In this document: piece by piece, positions 58,748 through 64,000 of the stretch
Position numbering within the stretch: the stretch's first letter is position 1
How the letters are laid out: each line of letters begins with the position of its first letter
From: Acetatifactor sp.
GTDB taxonomy: Bacteria; Bacillota; Clostridia; Lachnospirales; Lachnospiraceae
NCBI GenBank assembly: GCA_016290775.1
Contig: JAEEVF010000001.1
Location: forward strand, 434,001 to 498,000
DNA: 64,000 nt
Reading direction: 5' to 3'
Translations under genes and position numbers: made by a program
Notes under the pieces: model-generated
Database searches by the model: none
What the model saw: only the letters and a program-made list of their open reading frames with translations
Told to the model about the DNA's origin: nothing

Positions 58748-60148
58748 ATGCAAAGCAAAGGAGAGATCGCCAAAAAGTGCATAGCGATTTTGATCTTCTG
58801 CGCATTACTTGCGTTTGTTTTGTGTCGCGTTTATCGTGTCCTTTCCTGGAAGGATACCACGGGAGATTATCTTTCCTCGACCTCACAGCTCTACCACACG
58901 CCTGAGCACACCGTGGACGTGGTGTTCATGGGGAGCAGTCACTGTTATTGCGGCGTCTATCCTGCGGTTCTTTGGCGGGATGCAGGGATCGCGGCCTTTG
59001 ACATGTCCGTTTCGGGTCAGGACCGCGCTTCAACGGTGCATATGCTGACGGAGACCTTAAAAACCCAGTCGCCAAAGGTCGTGATGATCGATGCATACGG
59101 ACTTTTGTTTGACCGAAATGAGATCGAAGGAAACGTTTACCGCAACATGCTTTCCATGAAGACCTCAAAGAATTCCGTGGAACTCGTGAAGGAGTATGTG
59201 GAAAAAGAGGATCAGCTGGATTATCTGCTTCGCTGGCCCATCGTACATACGCGATTCTGGGAGCTTGAAAAGTACGATTTTATTCAATATGAGCCAAGTA
59301 TCTATGGTCGCGGTGCGTTCTTTTCCTGGCATGAAAGCACGGAGAGTGCACAAGGAGAATGGAACGTTGATCAGGTAGGAGAGCTTTCAAAGGAAAATCA
59401 AGAATGGTTGGATCGTCTGATCAAGGCGAGCAAAGAGAATGGATTTGATCTGGTCTTTTTTGTCATTCCGTTTAAGATTACCAGAGAAGAACAGATGAAG
59501 ATCAATGCGGCGAATGCATATCTTGCAGATCGCGGCATCGATCTGTTAGATTTAAATCCATTGTTTTCTGAGCTCGACTTGGATCCCAAAAAGGATTTCA
59601 TGGACAATAAGCATTGCAATGCAAACGGTGCCGAGAAGGTGACGCATTACCTTCAGGAGTACTTGCGAAGCCACTATGAACTGGCAGATCACAGGGGAGA
59701 TGATCGTTATTCCCATTGGGATCAGGACCTTGAGTGGTATGAGCATGAGAAACTAAAACAGGATCTTACCGTGGCGGAAGATCCTGAGGAAAGACTGAGG
59801 CTTCTTTTCGGACAAAGCGACCTCGTGACCGTGATCAGCGTGGAGGGCGCGTCTGAAGAAATCCCCGTATTAAAAGAGTTGGGTTTAAGCGAAGCTGAAA
59901 TCGCCGCAGGCGGAAAGTGGATCTTGCGCGGCGAAAGCCTTACTAAGATCATGGACAATGACCCTGAGGATCAAGCCTATACTGAAGATCTAAGCAAGAC
60001 GGATGCGTTGAGAGTCCGTTACACAAAGGAGCGGGATGCATTTAACATTCAGTTCAATTATAATGCCTGCTGCGATCCAAGGTATCCCGTTTGCGTTGTC
60101 TGCTATGACGGCGTCTTAAAAGATCTTCTTGCGATCATACATTTTTAG
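58748..60148 (+). CDS. membrane-anchored SGNH-like acyltransferase partner
   Basis: 466 residues. N-terminal membrane anchor (about 11-29), then an extracellular SGNH/AlgX-DltD-like domain: VVFMGSSHCYCGV (block I Ser near 63) and DNKHCNANGAEKVTHYL (Asp...His block V near 290). Such proteins take the acyl group from the MBOAT protein and attach it to the polymer. The last ~120 residues are an extra domain I cannot name. Its stop abuts the minus-strand tyrA stop with no base between. Confidence 0.8.
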   Translation: MQSKGEIAKKCIAILIFCALLAFVLCRVYRVLSWKDTTGDYLSSTSQLYHTPEHTVDVVFMGSSHCYCGVYPAVLWRDAGIAAFDMSVSGQDRASTVHMLTETLKTQSPKVVMIDAYGLLFDRNEIEGNVYRNMLSMKTSKNSVELVKEYVEKEDQLDYLLRWPIVHTRFWELEKYDFIQYEPSIYGRGAFFSWHESTESAQGEWNVDQVGELSKENQEWLDRLIKASKENGFDLVFFVIPFKITREEQMKINAANAYLADRGIDLLDLNPLFSELDLDPKKDFMDNKHCNANGAEKVTHYLQEYLRSHYELADHRGDDRYSHWDQDLEWYEHEKLKQDLTVAEDPEERLRLLFGQSDLVTVISVEGASEEIPVLKELGLSEAEIAAGGKWILRGESLTKIMDNDPEDQAYTEDLSKTDALRVRYTKERDAFNIQFNYNACCDPRYPVCVVCYDGVLKDLLAIIHF

Positions 60149-61249
60149 TTAGTCGCGCGCATAGAGCGTATAGCCCTTGTTCTTCAAGATGTCATGGGCC
60201 TTGTCCGTGCTTTCCTGATCATAGAATTCGATGCGGAGCACGCCGCCTTCATATTCGCGATTGTGCGTGATGCCAATGTTTTTGATGCTGACCTGGCTGA
60301 GAGCGAGGATGGTTGCGATGGCTGCGATTGCACCAGGTTCATCTGCGATGTCAACCGTAAGCACAAAGCTCTTTTTGATGGGACCGCTGGAAGCGCTGAT
60401 GAAGGAATCGCGGTAGATGCGTGCGCCGTCAAAGGTCTCAAAAAGCTTATCAGAATCCCTGGCTTCCAGATAAGTGCGGAACTTTTGCAGGGAAGCAATG
60501 TACTGATCAAGAAGTTCCTCGATGTTGCCGGTGTTGGTAAGGCAGATCTGTTGCCACATGGCGGCGGAAGAGGAGGAAATGCGCGTGATGTCCTTAAAGC
60601 CGCCGGCGGCGATCATCTTCATGAGGCCGTCCGCATTGTCGCTGTCCCGCACAAGGTTTACAAGGGAAGCGGAGATCACGTGAGGCAGATGGCTAACTGC
60701 CGCAGTCACGTGGTCATGCTGCTCGCAGCTTAAGATCAAAGGGATCGCGCCAAGTCTGATCACGAGGTCTTTATATTCCTCAAGCTTTTCCTTTGGCACC
60801 TCGTCCGTAGGCGTGAGAATATAATATGCATTCTGGAGCAGTACGGACTTGGAATTCACGTAGCCGATCCGCTCGCTGCCCGCCATGGGGTGTCCGCCGA
60901 TGAACTGAGCCTGAAGGCCCAGTTTTTTTATGTTCTCGTGGATGTCCGTCTTGACGCTTCCGACATCGGTCAGAAGGCAATCCGGGGAAAGATATGGTTT
61001 CAAAAGGACAAGATTGGAATCATTCTTTTGCACGGGTGCGCATAAGAAAATCTGATCGCAGGCCAAAAAGCGCTCGTCGATCACGGTGGTCACTTCGTTT
61101 GCAACCCCGTCTGAGAGCGCGAGCTCCAGGGACTCTTTGTTTACGTCAAAGGCAAGGATGCGAGCATCCTTTTTTGTTTCTCTGATCCCTCTTGCGATGG
61201 AGCCTCCGATCAATCCCAATCCAATAAATCCGTAAGTCTTCAATTTCAC
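60149..61249 (-). CDS. tyrA: prephenate dehydrogenase with ACT domain
   Basis: 366 residues. NAD loop GFIGLGLIGGSIARGI, HPMAGSERIGY and the HDHVTAAVSHLPHVIS catalytic part (about 175-195); a C-terminal ACT domain (about 292-366, VLTVDIADEPGAIAAIATIL) should bind tyrosine as feedback inhibitor. It makes 4-hydroxyphenylpyruvate from prephenate. The start is GTG at 61249 behind GGAGG. The only long minus-strand gene of the window. Confidence 0.95.
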   Translation of the reverse strand: MKLKTYGFIGLGLIGGSIARGIRETKKDARILAFDVNKESLELALSDGVANEVTTVIDERFLACDQIFLCAPVQKNDSNLVLLKPYLSPDCLLTDVGSVKTDIHENIKKLGLQAQFIGGHPMAGSERIGYVNSKSVLLQNAYYILTPTDEVPKEKLEEYKDLVIRLGAIPLILSCEQHDHVTAAVSHLPHVISASLVNLVRDSDNADGLMKMIAAGGFKDITRISSSSAAMWQQICLTNTGNIEELLDQYIASLQKFRTYLEARDSDKLFETFDGARIYRDSFISASSGPIKKSFVLTVDIADEPGAIAAIATILALSQVSIKNIGITHNREYEGGVLRIEFYDQESTDKAHDILKNKGYTLYARD

Positions 61250-61302
61250 ATTCCTCCGTGAGAAGGTGCTTTTGCATGCCTTTTCATTTATTTTACAGAC
61301 AT

Positions 61303-61331
61303 ACTATACCACTTTAAAGCACAAAATTCAA
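61303..61331 (-). promoter_or_regulatory. promoter of tyrA
   Basis: On the minus strand TTGAAT (61331-61326), 17 nt, TATAGT (61308-61303). Confidence 0.75.
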
Positions 61332-61435
61332 TCGTTAAATACAAGGGTCTTCGCGAGTTTTGTTTGATTTTTGTATATTTTTCCGAGTAATTACCTGCAA
61401 ACGAAGAAAAAAATGACGGATTCGTAGATTTTTCC

Positions 61436-61464
61436 TTGTAATTTGACAGAATATTTAGTAAAAT
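61436..61464 (+). promoter_or_regulatory. promoter of the EF-G-like gene
   Basis: TTGTAA (61436-61441), 17 nt, TAAAAT (61459-61464). A TTGACA at 61443 is too close to the -10 to be its partner. Confidence 0.55.
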
Positions 61465-61510
61465 AGCTTTATGGGGTTTCCCCAAAAACGAGCTATTGGA
61501 GGAAAGACAT

Positions 61511-63604
61511 ATGAATGTTTACACAACAGACAAGATCCGTAACGTGGTGCTGCTTGGACATGGCGGAGCAGGAAAGACCTCTTTGGCAGAGGCTTTTGGT
61601 TATATTTCCGGAATCACTTCCAGAATGGGTAAGGTAGCAGACGGAAATACCATCAGCGACTTTGGCAAGGAAGAGCAGAAGCGCCAGTTTTCCATCAGTA
61701 CTTCCGTGATCCCCATTGAGTGGGAAGGCGTGAAGATCAACGTTTTGGATACCCCCGGCTATTTTGACTTTGTTGGTGAGGTGGAAGAGGCTGTCAGCGC
61801 CGCAGGCGCAGCCGTTATTGTGGTAAATGGTAAGGCCGGCATCGAAGTTGGCACCATCAAGGCTTGGGAGCTTTGTGAAAAGTATAAGCTGCCCAGGATC
61901 ATTTACGTTTCCAACATGGACGTGGACAACGCATCCTTCCGCCAGGTAGTGGAAGATATGACGAACCTTTACGGCAAGAAGATGGCTCCGTTCCATCTGC
62001 CCATTCGTGAGAACGAGAAGTTCGTGGGTTACGTTAACGTCATCACCGAGACAGGTAACCGTTGGAACGGCAAGGAAGTTGTAGCTTGCGACGTACCTGA
62101 GTACAGCAAGGCAAACCTTCAGATCTGCCGTGATACCTTAATGGAATCCGTAGCAGAGACCAGTGAAGAGATGATGGAGCGTTATTTTGGCGGTGAGGAA
62201 TTCACCGAGGCTGAGATCCGTTCCGCACTGCGCATCAGCGTTTGTGATTGCGCGATCGTTCCCATGACCATGGGTTCGAGCGTTCTGTGCCAGGGCGTTT
62301 ACACGTTGCTTGACGACATCATCAAGTACTTCCCGAGCCCTGAGAACCGTGAGGTTGCAGGCATTAACAACAAGACCGGTGAGATCTATCATGCAGATTA
62401 TGATTTCTCCAAGGCGAAATCCGCATACATCTGGAAGACCATCGTGGATCCGTTCATCGGTAAGTATTCCCTGATCAAGGTGAATTCCGGCGTTCTTAAG
62501 ACCGACGACGTTATGTACAATGTGGACAAGGACATCGAGGAGAAGATCGGTAAGATCTACGTGCTCCAGGGCAACAAGCCCATCGAGGTTCCGGAGCTTC
62601 ATGCAGGCGACATCGGCGCACTTGCAAAGCTGACCGCGGCTCGTACCGGCAACAGCCTTTCCACGAAGGCGACCACCATTAAATTTGGTAAGTTCGAGAT
62701 CTCCACGCCTTATACTTACATGAGATATAAGCCCAAGAATAAGGCGGACGTGGACAAGATCTCCCAGGCACTTCAGAAGATCGGTCATGAGGACCTGACC
62801 ATGAAGACCGTCAACGATTCCGAGAACAGCCAGTTGCTTCTTTACGGAATGGGCGATCAGCATCTTGAGATCATCGTGAGCAGACTGCTCAACGAGTACA
62901 AGGTAGAAGTGGATCTGACGCAGCCTAAGGTGGCTTACCGCGAGACCATCAAGAAGAATTCGGACGTGGAATATAAGTACAAGAAGCAATCCGGCGGACA
63001 TGGCCAGTATGGTCACGTAAAGATGCGCTTCTCACCTTCCGGAGACCTTGAGACGCCATACGTATTCGAGACCGAGGTTGTGGGCGGTGCCGTTCCCAAG
63101 AACTACTTCCCCGCAGTGGAAAAGGGCTTGCAGGATTCCGTTCTCAGAGGACCGTTGGCAGCATATCCCGTTGTTGGCGTAAAGGCAGTGCTTTACGATG
63201 GTTCCTACCATCCCGTAGACTCTTCGGAAATGGCATTCAAGGTTGCAACCGTTCAGGCCTTCAAGAAGGGCTTCATGGAAGCACAGCCCGTACTGCTTGA
63301 GCCCATCGTTTCCCTGAAGGTTGTGGTTCCTGACAGCTTCACCGGTGACGTTATGGGTGACCTCAATAAGAGAAGAGGGCGCGTTCTTGGCATGAATCCT
63401 CTTCCCGGCGGCAAGCAGCAGGTTGAAGCAGACGTTCCCATGAGCGCACTGTTCGGTTATTGCACCGACCTTCGTTCCATGACGGGCGGCCGCGGAGAGT
63501 ATTCCTATGAATTCGCTCGTTATGAGCAGGCTCCCAGCGACGTTCAGGAGAAGGAAGTTGCAGCAAGAGCGGCAAAGGTTGCAGAGAACGACGTGGAAGA
63601 ATAA
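61511..63604 (+). CDS. elongation factor G-like GTPase (EF-G paralogue)
   Basis: 697 residues with the five-domain EF-G layout: P-loop GHGGAGKTS (16-24), switch II DTPGYFDFVGEV, domain IV with GGHGQYGHVKMRFSP and the C-terminal GYCTDLRSMTGGRGEYSYEFARYE. The G4 motif is SNMDVD instead of NKMD, and the G1 Asp/His pattern differs from canonical FusA, which places it in the second EF-G-like subfamily common in Clostridia. The role of that subfamily is unsettled (recycling or accessory translocation). ATG 61511 has GGAGG 8 nt upstream. Confidence 0.88.
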   Translation: MNVYTTDKIRNVVLLGHGGAGKTSLAEAFGYISGITSRMGKVADGNTISDFGKEEQKRQFSISTSVIPIEWEGVKINVLDTPGYFDFVGEVEEAVSAAGAAVIVVNGKAGIEVGTIKAWELCEKYKLPRIIYVSNMDVDNASFRQVVEDMTNLYGKKMAPFHLPIRENEKFVGYVNVITETGNRWNGKEVVACDVPEYSKANLQICRDTLMESVAETSEEMMERYFGGEEFTEAEIRSALRISVCDCAIVPMTMGSSVLCQGVYTLLDDIIKYFPSPENREVAGINNKTGEIYHADYDFSKAKSAYIWKTIVDPFIGKYSLIKVNSGVLKTDDVMYNVDKDIEEKIGKIYVLQGNKPIEVPELHAGDIGALAKLTAARTGNSLSTKATTIKFGKFEISTPYTYMRYKPKNKADVDKISQALQKIGHEDLTMKTVNDSENSQLLLYGMGDQHLEIIVSRLLNEYKVEVDLTQPKVAYRETIKKNSDVEYKYKKQSGGHGQYGHVKMRFSPSGDLETPYVFETEVVGGAVPKNYFPAVEKGLQDSVLRGPLAAYPVVGVKAVLYDGSYHPVDSSEMAFKVATVQAFKKGFMEAQPVLLEPIVSLKVVVPDSFTGDVMGDLNKRRGRVLGMNPLPGGKQQVEADVPMSALFGYCTDLRSMTGGRGEYSYEFARYEQAPSDVQEKEVAARAAKVAENDVEE

Positions 63605-63630
63605 CGAAAAGCAAAAAAACATGGAAAGAA

Positions 63631-63663
63631 GGGGCCTTGCAGATCGCAAGGCTCCTTTATTTT
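63631..63663 (+). terminator. terminator of the EF-G-like gene
   Basis: GGGGCCTTGC and GCAAGGCTCC (10 bp, one wobble) around AGATC, followed by TTTATTTT. Confidence 0.85.
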
Positions 63664-63678
63664 GGGCGTTTTCTTGCC

Positions 63679-63707
63679 TTGACATAACCGTAAAAAACGA
63701 GTACAAT
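63679..63707 (+). promoter_or_regulatory. promoter of leuS
   Basis: TTGACA (63679-63684), 17 nt, TACAAT (63702-63707). Only 35 nt separate it from the start codon, too short for a T-box leader, so leuS is not T-box controlled here. Confidence 0.85.
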
Positions 63708-63742
63708 GTGAATTTAACAGAGCAAACCAGGAGGACGATCAT

Positions 63743-64000
63743 ATGGCAGTTCCTTATAATCATCATGAAGTAGAATCAAAATGGCAGGGGATCTGGGATC
63801 AGGAGAAGGCTTTTGCAACTTCGAATGATTACTCCAAGCCCAAGTTTTATGCATTGGTGGAGTTCCCTTATCCTTCAGGACAGGGCCTTCACGTAGGTCA
63901 CCCCAGACCTTACACGGCGCTTGACATCGTGGCAAGAAAGAGAAGAATGCAGGGCTATAACGTGCTCTATCCCATGGGCTGGGACGCATTTGGCCTGCCC
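63743..64000 (+). CDS. leuS: leucyl-tRNA synthetase, N-terminal part
   Basis: The first 86 codons, cut by the window end. [41 protein letters not shown] (HIGH-type motif HVGH) and [20 protein letters not shown] are invariant in LeuRS. ATG 63743 follows AGGAGG by about 8 nt. Of interest given the four unusual tRNA-Leu genes at the other end of the window, which this enzyme would have to charge. Confidence 0.93.
   Translation, partial: MAVPYNHHEVESKWQGIWDQEKAFATSNDYSKPKFYALVEFPYPSGQGLHVGHPRPYTALDIVARKRRMQGYNVLYPMGWDAFGLP

Noticed and set aside
63605..63742. T-box leader for leuS
   Set aside because: The promoter lies 35 nt before the start codon and no T-box motif is present.

Overview
The window looks like chromosomal DNA of a strictly anaerobic Clostridia, most likely a member of the Lachnospiraceae. 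This is inference from gene content and gene order: a PolC-type replicase, a desulfoferrodoxin/rubrerythrin/high-molecular-weight rubredoxin detoxification operon, a four-subunit 2-oxoacid:ferredoxin oxidoreductase, ATP-type PEP carboxykinase, a T-box-controlled pheST, a clostridial-type 6S RNA, CpsB/CpsD-type phosphotyrosine regulators and class B sortases. Most genes lie on the + strand and have SD sites close to AGGAGG; many promoters match TTGACA-N17-TATAAT.

Region 1 (1-6265) is an accessory, phage-like island. It holds 27 recognisable tRNA genes in about 3.55 kb, covering 16 amino acids (no Ala, Val, Phe or Trp tRNA was found) and none with an encoded CCA. Also present are an RNase H-like YkuK/DUF458 protein inside the array, a small Cys-pair protein, an unknown protein, a phage-type 5'(3')-deoxyribonucleotidase and a stand-alone AAA ATPase. 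The array is odd in several ways. Tiny ORFs rich in one amino acid precede tRNAs for that amino acid: a Leu-rich one before four tRNA-Leu genes, a Lys-rich one before tRNA-Lys, and a Ser-containing one followed by a strong intrinsic terminator before tRNA-Ser. The four tRNA-Leu genes have short variable arms. One tRNA-Lys carries about 52 extra nt in the T loop. Four tRNAs have C instead of U at position 33. I regard the tRNA/leader-ORF arrangement as the best candidate for an undescribed regulatory system; the mechanism is hypothesis.

Region 2 (6300-20130) is core metabolism: a secreted protein, the oxygen-defence operon (dfx-rbr-hrb), ispG-polC, an OFA-type MFS transporter, shikimate genes aroE-aroK-aroQ, efp and a DUF5688 protein. 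Region 3 (20160-29820) has tRNA-Arg(CCG), an SH3-domain membrane protein, gdhA with a palindrome inside its promoter, an ADP-ribosylglycohydrolase, a small minus-strand gene, thrH, an RNase H, an rRNA pseudouridine synthase, ligA and metA.

Region 4 (29850-39470) joins a CpsB/Wzz/CpsD phosphotyrosine module to a class B sortase and thrC. It is followed by a compound repeat (a roughly 125-nt imperfect palindrome plus 58-bp tandem repeats), deoC, an Xaa-Pro aminopeptidase and pckA. Region 5 (39530-49880) has the 2-oxoacid oxidoreductase operon, 6S RNA, a second class B sortase with an LCP enzyme and a candidate sorted surface protein, and T-box-pheS-pheT. Region 6 (49910-64000) is a surface-polymer module (polytopic membrane protein, GT2 glycosyltransferase, FAD protein), an M18 aminopeptidase, queA, a PilZ/VanZ/MBOAT/SGNH operon, minus-strand tyrA, an EF-G paralogue and the start of leuS.
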